The position numbers were made by a program, and so were the translations under genes. Shown here piece after piece: positions 22,130-32,379 of a stretch of 64,000 nt of DNA. The notes beneath the pieces were generated by a model. That model saw only the letters and a program-made list of their open reading frames with translations. It was not told the DNA's origin and did not search any database. Source of the DNA: Dermanyssus gallinae (Eukaryota; Arthropoda; Arachnida; Mesostigmata; Dermanyssidae); contig QVRM01006074.1 in assembly GCA_003439945.1 (NCBI GenBank), forward strand, positions 620,001 to 684,000, written 5' to 3'. Position 1 is the first letter of the stretch, and every line of letters starts with the position of its first letter.

Positions 22130-23170
22130 AGGGTCAATCATAACAATACGTATTTATTTTAAGGTTTGATAGAACTCGACAAGGAAATATTTTTTTTCTA
22201 ACGGGACGAGGGACGGAAACGCCTTGTTTAGGAGTGAGGATGACTTTTTAAAAGTATTCTATCTTTTTCTTCTACATAGGTGTGCAAAATCTACGTTTGT
22301 GGAAGAACTAGTAAGGCATGAAAGAACCGATCATATCGGCGTATTCGGCGGAATTCCACATAATTAATGACACTCGACGCAAGCTAGGGAAACGCGAATA
22401 GCCGGAGTAGAGTGAGTAAAAAAAATCAATATGTCGTTATGCTTTACGTTGAAGCGTTTACGTTCAAAACTATAAAATGTTAATCTTTCTTTATATTTAA
22501 GTTTAGATTTAAAATCTTGGCATTACGCCTAAAAGCGAGTAATTGTTAGCATGCAAGCAATTTAATGTCCATCATTTCCGTGTGTACCAAAGTGATGGCG
22601 CTGCGTCACGTAGTTGCCGAGTAACTAAGCTTTTTTGACAGCTATATCAGAAGTGAAGGCATGCACTTAATAGCATTTTGACCTGCTTCAGCAAATAAAC
22701 CACTGACGCTCTTTCAGAAACACACCACCATGTTTGCCAACAACTTTACCCTAAGCAGCTTTTGCGCGTACTTTGATTCGAAGTTCGCACGAACGACGAG
22801 AACGGCAGATGCTAAAGAGCTCATCCTTCAAGGACTAATAGAGCGATCTTCTGCGAGCATTATGCAGTTGTCTGCCTATGCCGAAGTTAGTTCCGCTGCT
22901 GTGCAAAAGACACTGGCCGACGAAGGACTGCGTCGATACCGGTCTCAGCGAATTCAACCTACGTCCCAGTGACAATTAGCTACGTACTGAACACTGTAGA
23001 CAGTTTTTGGAGAAAGTGGAAATACTGGACAGGTTTATTGCGCTTGTTCTATTTATAGGTGAGGCTTCGTTTAGCCAAGATGGTGTGTTTAATGCACACA
23101 CCTTTCATTGGTAGGCTCACGAGAACCCGCATATGACCCGCGAGCATAACACTTTGGCAGACTAGATTTG
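22130..23170 (+). pseudogene. Tc1/mariner-superfamily transposase relic
   Basis: The frame at 22730-22972 reads as the N-terminal helix-turn-helix region of a transposase (LQGLIERSSASIMQLSAYAE, then VQKTLADEGLRRYRSQRIQP). Past a stop, the catalytic region continues: RQFLEKVEILDRFIALVLF, IGEASFSQDGVFNAH and AHENPHMTREHN. In related transposases the first catalytic Asp lies in FTDEA; here that position reads FIGEA, so it is lost. A possible terminal-repeat start (TACAGGGTCAATC) lies at about 22130. The matching right end was not identified. Confidence 0.55.
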
Positions 23171-24520
23171 AAACTCTCACAGTTTCACTCGGAGACTTTG
23201 GGGAACAGGGAGGAAAGCCGTTTTTTAATCATGCTGGTGACTGCTGTTTGAATCGCTTCTATCATGCAAGGAACTTTACAATCGGCGGAGTGAAGTAACC
23301 CACACTGTAGCATATGAAGCACTGCATTAAGTCTCGATACAATACAACCCATGCGAGCTTTCGACGGGAAATGGTTGCCGACAAACGTTAAGATCCATAT
23401 TTTGTCGTGGACATCACGTTATTCCTCTGTTTTTTTTTTGTTTTAACTCCTGGCTGCTATTGTTGCTTCTGATACAGAAGAGTGCACGCCAGGTCTTTTA
23501 ATCTCCACTTATCCTGGCCGACACTACTTTATTACCAGCTAACTCTTGCATCGAAAACAGGGTACCTTTATTTTCTTCGGCTTCTACCACAATAAGAAGC
23601 TCCTCTTTATAAAGCGGGGCTCTTCAGTCCTTCCCTTGACATGGCTGGCAATACAGTCGCAGACTTTATTTCAATTATTCCACAGGTTGTCTTCATTAGC
23701 AGAAAGCTTCCTGCCAAGCCATGACAACCCTCCACGCCAACTACCGTGATGAATCCTGCGTCGCCAGGCTGCTCCTCGTCGATCTAAATTCACCTCCAAC
23801 CTCAACCTTCGCATCCACCCTTGCACTAGGCGGATTGTCTTGCGAAACTCGCATGTCTTCTACCCGCGCGTCTCAATTGAGCTCGATGCTGCGCATCTTT
23901 CTCCTCCAGCACAAACTGTACGGTCGTCCGCCCCACGCGTGTTGACTGGTGTTGCTTTCGGCTGAACAGGAAGTTCAGTCCCGCGCGGTTTCAGCAGCGG
24001 AGTGCGTTCGACCGGTATCTTGCGATCGTTACAATGTTAGCGGCTACTCGAGATTTGAACACGGACCTTCTGCGCGGTAGTTCGCTGCTTACTCGCAGCA
24101 TTACTGTGGGCGCCGCGTTTAGAAGGACAATTCAGCGACTGGCTGGCCATTACCTAGACTATACTTAAAAAGTACTGTGGTACGTGGTGGTCAAAGTGAA
24201 TTACGGAGTGAAGCTATTCACACACTTAGACATTCAGCATGACCACTAGCCACATCGCGGATCACACTGTTGTGCTTAAATGCTGCTACTCTGTTTAACT
24301 GTAATCGATCAACTGTAAATTTATCGAAACGTCCTTTTATGGAAGTTGGGCAATTGTGCTTTTTAAGACAGTAAAAAAAACTGTGGATTCTACCCAGGAA
24401 ATTCTAGGAACTGCACTCTGCCCGGTAATTTTTTTTTTTGTAAACGATGCAGAATTACTAACAAAAGCACAGCTTTGCGGAGCGCAACAAAACACATCAA
24501 CGCAACAACCGTAAGCAGCT
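23171..24520. other. No recognisable feature (about 1.35 kb)
   Basis: Short frames only (23546-23945 on the plus strand) with no motif. The 160-codon minus frame starting at 24872 is mostly Tyr-Ile from the adjacent TA tract and is not a gene, apart from its first about 55 codons, described under the split L2-like element. Confidence 0.5.
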
Positions 24521-24951
<431 letters not shown>

Positions 24952-24970
24952 GGCCTTCATTGACCTAACA

Positions 24971-26662
24971 ATGGTCAATGAGGCGGCCTTTCCACTGGTG
25001 GTAGAGTGGAGGGTGAGGGAGACGGAGGAGACCATGAGTGACCACAGATACATCTGTTTCACCATCAGTACCCCCGAGGTGGCCCTCGCCCCGCCCCCTA
25101 GTAAGAGATGGCAGATGCGGAAACTTGACGCCAAGATTCTAGTGGCTGAAATAGACGAGGGTTGCAAACAACTGGGAGACACGGTGGGGGATGAATATCA
25201 AATAATTAGCATACTCTCTACAGCATGCGAGAAAGCTGCTCCCTCACAACACCATGGGAGCCGCCACCCTCCTAATTACTGGTGGAACAAAGGGATCGCA
25301 GCTGCCCGCAGGGCTTGCATTAGGCTAAATAGGATTTTCACGAGAACACGCAGCTGGTTAACGCAAAGAAAACGACGGGTGGGATTTTACGGGGAGCGAG
25401 AGACCGCAAGAGCTAAATCCCAATTGACGGAGTACAAGGCTGCTCGATTGAGACTCCGAGGACTCATCGCCAAAAGTAAAGCCCGAGCAGAGAAAGAGCT
25501 GATAGACGCGGTGGAGAGCGACGTATGGGGCCTGCCGTACCGAATAGTTATGGCCAAACTCCGGAGACCTCCCCCGAAACTCCCCCCGGATGTGCTGCGG
25601 GAGACTGTAACCGGTCTTTTTCCGGCACAGCCGCGGAGAGAAAACGAGGAGTTCTCGGTCACCCCGGAAAACATTCCGGAGGTGACGCTGGAGGAGGTCG
25701 AACAAGCCCGGAATCGGTTGGCAACCGGTAAAGCGCCCGGCCTAGACGGAATTCCCCCAGAGGTAGCGAGGCTACTGGTCAAAAGGTGGCCTAAGGTCTT
25801 CCAAGACCTTGCCAACAAGCTTTTGAGAGAGGGGAGATTCCCGAGGCTGTGGAAAAGGGCAAGCCTGGTTCTAATCCCCAAACCCGGGAGGAAGACGGGG
25901 CCTTCGGCTTACCGGCCCATATGCCTCATTGACGCCATGGGTAAGCTCCTGGAGAACGTTATAGTCAAGAGACTAAACGACGAGATTCAGGAAAAGAACG
26001 CCCTATCAGATGCCCAGTACGGCTTCCGGAAGGGCAGATCCGCATTAGGGGCTCTAAAGAAGGTTCTGAAACGGGCGGGTGAGGAGACTATGAAGACCCC
26101 TAAAACAAGGGGATTCGTGCTCCTGATCCTCCTGGATGTCAAAAATGCCTTCAACACAATGAACTGGAAAGTAATTGTGGAGGCGATGAAGAGGAAGGGC
26201 TTTTCCCTCTACCTCCGTCGAATGATTTCATCCTACCTGGATGACAGAGGCTTGGTTGCAGGGGGGCAGGAGTACGAGGTTACTGCCGGAGTCCCACAGG
26301 GCTCGATTCTAGGACCCGTGCTCTGGAACATAGCTTACGACGGGGTGCTCGAGATCCCAGGTCTCCCGTATGGAGTGGAGACGTTGGCGTACGCCGATGA
26401 CCTTGCACTCATGATAACGGCCAGGACCGAAAGAGCCCTGGAGAGCGCCGCCAATGAGGCCTTGTCAATGGTGTCCGAGTGGATGGAGTCCCATCACTTG
26501 AAACTGGCACCCGACAAGACGGAGGCGATGTACCTAACAGGCAGAAAGAGGACGACCGGCATTAACCTCGTGATGGCGGGCCACCCGATAGAAATCAGAA
26601 AGAAGGTAAAGTACCTTGGGGTCATGCTAGACACCGGACTGACCGAGATCGGCACACGTTAA
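24971..26662 (+). CDS. R1-clade ORF2 fragment: endonuclease end and reverse transcriptase
   Basis: 563 codons from the first Met; the frame is open a little further upstream to the truncation point. Residues 1-35 finish the endonuclease (IDLT just upstream, SDHRYICF). About residue 100 holds the linker NYWWNKGIAAARRACIRL. The RT runs from about residue 250 to 560: TGKAPGLDGIPPEVARLL, SAYRPICLIDAMGKLLE, QYGFRKGRSALGAL, LLILLDVKNAFNTMNW (motif A), TAGVPQGSILGPVLW (motif B) and LAYADDLALMI (motif C, both Asp kept), then HLKLAPDKTEAMYL and VKYLGVMLD. It would copy element RNA into DNA at a nicked chromosomal site. It ends in a premature stop caused by a one-base frameshift near 26650-26660. As a truncated copy it lacks a functional nicking domain, so it is not expected to be autonomous. 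Confidence 0.85.
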   Translation: MVNEAAFPLVVEWRVRETEETMSDHRYICFTISTPEVALAPPPSKRWQMRKLDAKILVAEIDEGCKQLGDTVGDEYQIISILSTACEKAAPSQHHGSRHPPNYWWNKGIAAARRACIRLNRIFTRTRSWLTQRKRRVGFYGERETARAKSQLTEYKAARLRLRGLIAKSKARAEKELIDAVESDVWGLPYRIVMAKLRRPPPKLPPDVLRETVTGLFPAQPRRENEEFSVTPENIPEVTLEEVEQARNRLATGKAPGLDGIPPEVARLLVKRWPKVFQDLANKLLREGRFPRLWKRASLVLIPKPGRKTGPSAYRPICLIDAMGKLLENVIVKRLNDEIQEKNALSDAQYGFRKGRSALGALKKVLKRAGEETMKTPKTRGFVLLILLDVKNAFNTMNWKVIVEAMKRKGFSLYLRRMISSYLDDRGLVAGGQEYEVTAGVPQGSILGPVLWNIAYDGVLEIPGLPYGVETLAYADDLALMITARTERALESAANEALSMVSEWMESHHLKLAPDKTEAMYLTGRKRTTGINLVMAGHPIEIRKKVKYLGVMLDTGLTEIGTR

Positions 26663-26666
26663 GTAC

Positions 26667-27587
26667 GTGGCCGAAAAGGCCCAAAGGGTCTCCCTGAACC
26701 TGGCGCGGATCATGCCTAGGGTCGGTGGGGTGGCTGAGGTGAAAAGAAGGCTCCTGGCCTCGGTGGCCGAATCAACGGCGCTATACGCAGCCCCAGTCTG
26801 GGGGGACATGGCAATGCGGACGGCGAAAAATAGGGGGGCACTAAGGTCGACCCAACGAACGCTGGCAATCAGGGTAAGCCGGGCGTATCGAACAGTCTCG
26901 ACCGAAGCTCTCCTGGTCCTAGCCAAAATGCTGCCATGGGACCTCCTAGTGGCTGAACGAAGTAAAATGTATCTAGACGAAGGTCTGGATCTCACCAGGG
27001 CCAGGAGTGCCACCATATCGGCCTGGCATGAGGAATGGGCGCAGGTAAGACCCGGTGTGACCACAGGGAGCTGGACCAAGAGTCTGATACCGGACCTCAG
27101 GGTATGGTATGACCGCCGACACGGGGAGCTTTCCTACTGGACGACTCAGGTTCTGACCGGACACGGCCAGTTCCAGAGCTACCTGTCAAGGATCAAGAAG
27201 GCCATCAGCGATATCTGCGTACTGTGCGACTCTGGAGAAACGGACAACGTAGAGCATACTGTTCTGCGGTGTGATGCTCTCAGGGAAGCACGGGACGCAG
27301 CACCAACCGCTGTGAGGGGCCGACCCATCAAGGAGGTGGTCTCCCATATGATGACTTCGGCGGAGGCATGGAGGGAGGCGACGAACTTGTTCGACGCTGT
27401 TTTGACACTCAAAACAGCCAAGGAAACGGCCAGGCGGGAGAGGTTTGAGCGGGTCTCTCGGGAGAGTGGTCGAGACGAGGAGCCGAGGGAGGGGGGAGGG
27501 GGTGGGGAGCAGCCAGGCCCTCATGGTCTCGACGCACCCTCACAGGACGGATTACAAAATGGCATCCCCCTATCCAACCGCAGGTAG
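26667..27587 (+). CDS. R1-clade ORF2 C-terminal part with CCHC knuckle
   Basis: 306 codons, in frame relative to the preceding RT apart from a single-base shift; the two once formed one protein. It starts in the thumb (KAQRVSLNLARIMPRVGG), continues with ESTALYAAPVWG, then AYRTVSTEALLVLAKMLPWD, and TGHGQFQSYLSRI before the zinc knuckle CVLCDSGETDNVEHTVLRC near residues 184-202. This knuckle order is typical of R1-clade LINEs, and homologous knuckles occur at about 35.6 kb and 57.8 kb. The protein ends in a Gly/Glu-rich tail. The first Met here is not a real start codon. It is followed by a 3' untranslated region of about 210 bp containing TTTAGTGGGT, and poly(A). Confidence 0.85.
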   Translation: MAEKAQRVSLNLARIMPRVGGVAEVKRRLLASVAESTALYAAPVWGDMAMRTAKNRGALRSTQRTLAIRVSRAYRTVSTEALLVLAKMLPWDLLVAERSKMYLDEGLDLTRARSATISAWHEEWAQVRPGVTTGSWTKSLIPDLRVWYDRRHGELSYWTTQVLTGHGQFQSYLSRIKKAISDICVLCDSGETDNVEHTVLRCDALREARDAAPTAVRGRPIKEVVSHMMTSAEAWREATNLFDAVLTLKTAKETARRERFERVSRESGRDEEPREGGGGGEQPGPHGLDAPSQDGLQNGIPLSNRR

Positions 27588-27820
27588 ACATGCGGGATGA
27601 TAGTAAGGGATAGAGCTGATTGAAGGAGAACGGCAGGGACGCCTCTCCCACGGTTTCGATGTAATGCCAAAGTAATACCGAGCCTGGGGGGGTGGGGAGG
27701 AATCCGGGTTTAGTGGGTTTGCAAGTCTCACACTAGTCACGCAGGCTGCTAGTGGCGCATGTGCATCATGCATTACCGAAACCTCCCAGAACAAATAAAA
27801 AAAAAAAAAAAAAAAAAAAA
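27588..27820 (+). other. 3' untranslated region and poly(A) of the R1-clade element
   Basis: Contains GGGTTTAGTGGGTTTGC near 27708 and ends in a poly(A) run that begins after AACAAATA. About 137 bp of it (27652-27792) recurs at 55629-55767 with about eight substitutions by eye, identifying both as one subfamily. Confidence 0.85.
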
Positions 27821-28341
27821 GCCTCTTTCACATATACAAGAACATTACGTATAAGTATACTGCCGTCAAGGTTGGTTGACTTGAGATGAATTAGCATCCG
27901 CGTACGCAAACATGTTACCGATACATTCGCGGAAAACCTAAGCAAGATGGAATTAAAATAAATGATCAACATGTACGGCCCAAATAAATTTCCTAAACCC
28001 AAAGTGGCTAGGCGAAAATAACCTAGCTGATCATGTATTTTTAACCTTTTTTTAAACAACAGCTTCTCGAAAACTTTAAAGATGTAATCTACCAAAGATG
28101 TAGGGCGGTAGCTAGAAGCCCGGGTACGCTTGCAATTGTTCTTAAATTGCGGAACTATTTGCGCGTCCTTTAATCTGGTAGGAAACGAACCAGTGTTGAT
28201 GAATAAGTTGACTACACTGAAACAGACGAGCGGGCGCCAGTTTTTATGTTTTCTAGATCGAGATTTTGCCACGTTGGCGTGTTCTGGTTGTCGGTGACTT
28301 GACCTTGGTCTCTCTTGTATCTCAAGCACAGCATGTCTCAT
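27821..28341 (-). pseudogene. L2-like RT relic, upstream half (split by an R1-clade insertion)
   Basis: The minus frame 28341-27832 has the RT N-terminus VVNLFINTGSFPTRLKDAQI, then SYRPTSLVDYIFKVFEKLLF. After an internal deletion it shows a fragment around motif B/C: LGNLFGPYMLIIYFN and FSANVSV, where a YADDA-type core is lost. It breaks off exactly at the TSD of the R1-clade insertion (27821-27831) and resumes at 24951 on the minus strand. It is an older, already deleted copy that served as the landing site. Confidence 0.55.
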
Positions 28342-28379
28342 TTAAGAGAAAATGGCAAAGCACTGATTCTGCGTACTGA

Positions 28380-29400
28380 TGGATTGGTCTGCGGTCAGCA
28401 TCGCAGCCCAACCCTATGGCTTTCTTCTGCAGACGGTCAATGATTGTATTATAGTCAGATACTAACAACCGTATAGCGGGAGCTAATATCAATAGTAACT
28501 CCCCACAAGTGCACGATATACTGAGAGTTTTAGTATTACTGTTGCAGATGTTCTTCTTCGACTTAGTATTGCCACGCCCCTCCTTACTTTATTTGCAACA
28601 TATCTGACGTGTGAATGCCAAGACAGGCTACTCGAAATCATCATTCCCAGATATTTTATCGTATTAGTTCGATTGAGGGACAGTGACAATGCATGAAGCT
28701 GGTTATATCGAGATGGTTGTGTAGTTGTTTATAATTCATGTGTGCTGTGCCGGACGACTTCGAAGTTCAAACTGCACGAACTTAGTTTTGCTGCTGTTAT
28801 TACAAGTTCGTTTTGTTTCATCCACGTCCCGATACTACTTAAGCTTCGTTCTATATGTTGGGTATTCTGAAGTGACTGTTTTGTATAGATAAGTGTTGTG
28901 CCATCCGCGTACATATATTTAACAGAGCAGTCTTGTATTTAATAGAAATGGTTGCAATAAAAAAATTATAAAAAGGACCCATCACACTTCCTTAAAGTCT
29001 TCCTCGAAAGGTTTCAAGAAAGACTCTTTGTTGAACGAGTATGTCCGTTTTCTGTTACTTGGATATGTTTCTATCACGGTTTGCGCCTTTGCAGTAATAC
29101 CAATGCGTTGCATTTTATCTAATAAGTGGCAATGTGGAATGCTGTCGAAAGCCTTAGGCAAATCTCAAAACACACCAATTGATCAGTTACACTTATCTGT
29201 CTCGTGAGCTAGTGTTTCATGCACTGCCATCAACGCCGACTGTGTGATTTTACTTTTTCTGAATCTAAACTGGTTATTATGTATTTTGTTATTGTAGTCT
29301 AGGTGTCGTTTTATTAGTCTTACAAAGATAACGCTTTGAGTTTTAATCAATGCGGTGTAGATATTAGTATATAGAATTTTATTTATTTTTATTTAAAATA
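28380..29400 (-). pseudogene. Second L2/CR1-like RT relic
   Basis: From 29400 downward, the minus strand encodes NNQFRFRKSKITQSALMAVH (the QFGFR-like motif), DLPKAFDSIPHCHLLDKMQR (motif A with D kept), a lost motif B, then MYADGTTLIYTK (motif C with the second Asp changed to Gly), and after frame changes LNRTNTIKYLGMMISSSLSW (thumb). Its downstream end is next to the N-terminal RT piece at 28341, so the two are separate copies in tandem orientation rather than one element. Many stops are present. Confidence 0.6.
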
Positions 29401-31040
29401 GTATTAAGAACATCAATTTTCTTACGAGATCTGCTACTTTAAAGAATTTCTTTTGCAATCAATGGTTCTAGTATAGTGTGTTTTGCGTCTGTTTGTGTTG
29501 AGTAAATATGTTTGCACAGCGTTGAAGTGTTGTTCTTCATGGTGTTTTCATGTCTTCATTGTGATGGTGTCGCACAGTGTTTCCGGGTCATCTAGACTGC
29601 TCCAATCATTTTTTTTATTTCACTGGGAAATCTTCTGGTAATCATTAATTGCGGTGTTATTAAAGGTAACTTATCAGAGTGTGTATTTTCGTGTCATGTA
29701 TATAGTTGAAGTAATGGCGTGGTGGTTTGGCATCCCTCTAGAGGATTGGGTTGCAACAACTTGTATGTCAGTTGTCCCTATGTTAGCGAATATATGATCG
29801 ATGGTAGTGGAACTTTCACTGGTTGTTCTTGTTGCCCTTGTTGTTAAGAGAAACCCTCTTCAGCCAACGCATTTAGATCATCCTGGCTAGTTCTTGTTGT
29901 CTTGCTGTTATCGATGTTTGTATCTGTTTGTTTGGCGATTCACTAGCGTTCCGTATATATATTCCGTAGTTCATGAATGAAGTGTCATTGCGTGGAATAA
30001 ATGTTGTTTGGTGATCGGTAAATACCTATACGTTGAATAGTTGTGTGTTTCTTCTATTATCGATATCATACATATGTCTGTACGTTCTATAACTACTTGT
30101 ACTTGTGTACTTTCACACTTGCTATCCGGGGCTTCGTTCTGGATGCTACTTTTCTCACAACACAGGTCACACACCAGAGCCATTTTGACGGTAAGTTTTC
30201 CTTACTACGGCAGCTAGACTTTATTTTTTACTGATTTTCCGAAATGTCAGTGCGAGTGCGACTTACTCACGACACATACGAATAAATTAACGCTTATTTT
30301 AAGTAGATTACAACTATTTCGATCGGAACAACGTTCTTTTTAGTTTACTGCTGCAGAGCGCAAAACGAAACGTACGGCCGCCTCCGCACCTCGGCACTCT
30401 TACACTAACCTTATGAGGTAAACATGTTTTGAGCACAGTCGACTCGGTTAGACCAGCGCGCTTTCGCTGCAACTCGTCTCAAACATATATTGTTTTTGCC
30501 TCTGTCGAACTTGCACTGTAGAATAAAAGCAGCATAGCAGCATAAGTAGTGCACCGTTAATGCACTTCTTCTTGAAACCATTGTCTACATCATCAACTTC
30601 GTACGTTTTGGAACGTAGATATTTTGCTCGCCAAGCAGGTCGCAAAGGCAAGGGGCGCAAAAACAAGTCAAGTCTAACTTTCCGAGACTGGTGCAAACCT
30701 CTTAACCTCGTTAGGTTCGTTTCTGAGTACAGTGATCCATCGACTACTGGAAATCTTGATTGTGGCTTCACCAGAAAATGTACGTTGGGGAGGTGTGTCG
30801 CAGATGCTTTACCAACGAATATGTATAAACACATATAAGAAAACAGTTCATTGCGAAACCACCTGACGCAAGGGTAAGCGTGCGGACATTGGTTGCGTAG
30901 ACATCGTATTCGGCAAGCTCCTCTTGTGCTCTAACGACGCCATATTTTTTGTCCATGCACACACGCCTGCACAGGGGTGGGTGACCTTGTGTGCAAACCC
31001 TCTTTTAATAGACAATCACAAAAGAATTGCGAAAAACTGC
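29401..31040. other. No recognisable feature (about 1.6 kb)
   Basis: Partly T- and GT-rich. The open frames at 29971-30234 and 30448-30962 have no recognised motifs on either strand. Confidence 0.5.
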
Positions 31041-31260
31041 GACAAAACAACAACAACAACTGCAGCAACAACAACAACAACAACAACAACAACAAGAGCA
31101 GTAAGAAAGATGAGCGACCACGATCACAACGGAAACGACGACGGAAACCACCACCAGCAAGTTCTCTACAATCTATAGCAGCAGCAACAACAACAACAGC
31201 AAGTCAGTAGCGCTAACGCAACTTCTATCCTCACACTGCTGTTGCTGCTGCTGCTGCTGT
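31041..31260 (+). repeat. (CAA)n / (CAG)n rich tracts
   Basis: CAACAACAAC runs with CAG interruptions at 31049-31100 and 31177-31205, then GCTGTTGCTGCTGCTG at 31238-31263. These give Thr-, Asn- or Gln-rich phantom frames. Such opa-like repeats are frequent in arthropod transcribed regions, but no exon structure can be supported here. Confidence 0.7.
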
Positions 31261-31478
31261 TGCTCAAAGCAAATCGGCTGCCATCGGCCAAGTTGGCCGA
31301 TTTACGGAACGAACGGACGAACAAGGAGAACAAATACCAAAAGAAGGAGACACGAAGAGGAACCAGGCGGACTCTCGAACACTACTACTACACGGCGGTG
31401 TTTGGCGATCAAAATATAGTCGTCCGGTTTACCTACTTAACCTAAAAAATTATCTATCTGCATGCTTGTTTTAGAACT

Positions 31479-31481
31479 ATA

Positions 31482-31540
<59 letters not shown>
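31479..31540. repeat. (TA)n microsatellite, left half
   Basis: TA repeat ending exactly at the left terminus of a mariner relic. The right half resumes at 32315, so one TA tract was split by the insertion. Confidence 0.95.
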
Positions 31541-31541
<1 letters not shown>

Positions 31542-32310
31542 GGCTACAAAAAAGTCTTTTCGGTCTTGGCGCTATAAGGAAAACACACATATAGGAGACA
31601 CGGGAGGTCTTATTTATTGATTTATATATTCTCCGCCGGAAGAGACAACCTCTGCCCAACGATTTACAAGGTTTTCAATTCCTAAATAATCTTCCAAATT
31701 TCCAAAAAATCCAAAATATTATTCCAGTCCAGAACGCACGCGTTCGATAGAAGTGAATATTTTACCACTTACAAAATTTTGCATCGATCTGAATAGGTGG
31801 TAATCAGATGATGCTATATCGGGAGAATACGGTGAATGTTCCAAAAGTTCCCGAATTTAGCTGGGAAATTTTCGAAAGGGTCTCCCTACTCACGTGGGCC
31901 TTGCGTTGTCTTGGTGAAACAGGACACCCTTCATTGAAACTAGCGCAGGGTACGACTGCTTTAATTTTTCGTGAATCTTTTCGAGTTGTTGACAGTACAC
32001 GGCCGTATTTATCGTCTGGTTACGCGGTGTTGGCACATTCTGTCTGTACAACAGGCATCTCAAAACTATTTTAACAACTTTTTGTGACCCTGCGTTGCAC
32101 TCAGTCCATTTTTAAACTTATGGAGTAAAATCGCCCAATTTTGGCATTTTTCTACCTCCATTTTGCAGCACTTTTACGAGCAAACGGCTAAACAGATTTC
32201 AAAATGAGAGTTAAGACCAGCAGATTCCCCGCTCTTTTTCACATGAAAATAACAAAGAGTGAGCCAATTATCTATGCCTAGGCGCCGGGGCGGGCGCTGT
32301 TTTTTTGTAG

Positions 32311-32314
<4 letters not shown>
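31541..32314 (-). mobile_element. Internally deleted mariner inserted in a (TA)n tract
   Basis: The ends are imperfect inverted repeats: GGGCTACAAAAAAGTC at 31541 and, on the opposite strand at 32314, GGGTCTACAAAAAAA. Each is flanked by TA, the invariant mariner target. Between them, the minus strand encodes transposase pieces: QTINTAVYCQQLEKIHEKL, FHQDNARPT (second catalytic Asp, near 31915) and HSPYSPDIASSDYHLFRSM (third Asp region, near 31825). The N-terminal DNA-binding domain and first Asp are missing. At about 774 bp it is well short of the usual 1.3 kb, so it is non-autonomous. Confidence 0.85.

Positions 32315-32378
<64 letters not shown>
32315..32378. repeat. (TA)n microsatellite, right half
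   Basis: TA repeat beginning at the right terminus of the mariner relic. Confidence 0.95.

Positions 32379-32379
<1 letters not shown>

Larger units (their letters stand above)
24952..27820 (+). mobile_element. Young 5'-truncated R1-clade non-LTR retrotransposon with 11-bp TSD
   Basis: Perfect 11-bp TSD GCCTCTTTCAC at 24941-24951 and 27821-27831. The element is 2869 bp, opens within the endonuclease C-terminus (FIDLTMVNEA, then SDHRYICF) and ends in about 25 A residues (from 27796). Between them are an almost continuous RT, a thumb and C-terminal domain, a CCHC knuckle and a 3' untranslated region. It lacks ORF1 and most of the endonuclease. A second, 144-bp copy of the same 3' end sits at 55629-55772. 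The long open frames, intact TSD and poly(A) tail make it the youngest LINE copy seen in the window. Confidence 0.93.

Noticed and set aside
24958..24983. Palindrome TCATTGACC...GGTCAATGA at the 5' end of the young R1-clade element, possibly from twin priming
   Set aside because: Translation gives the normal endonuclease motif FIDLTMVNEA in frame, so the palindrome is native coding sequence.
25387..25881. 164-codon minus-strand frame, and others within 24971-27587
   Set aside because: Antisense shadows of the R1-clade ORF2.
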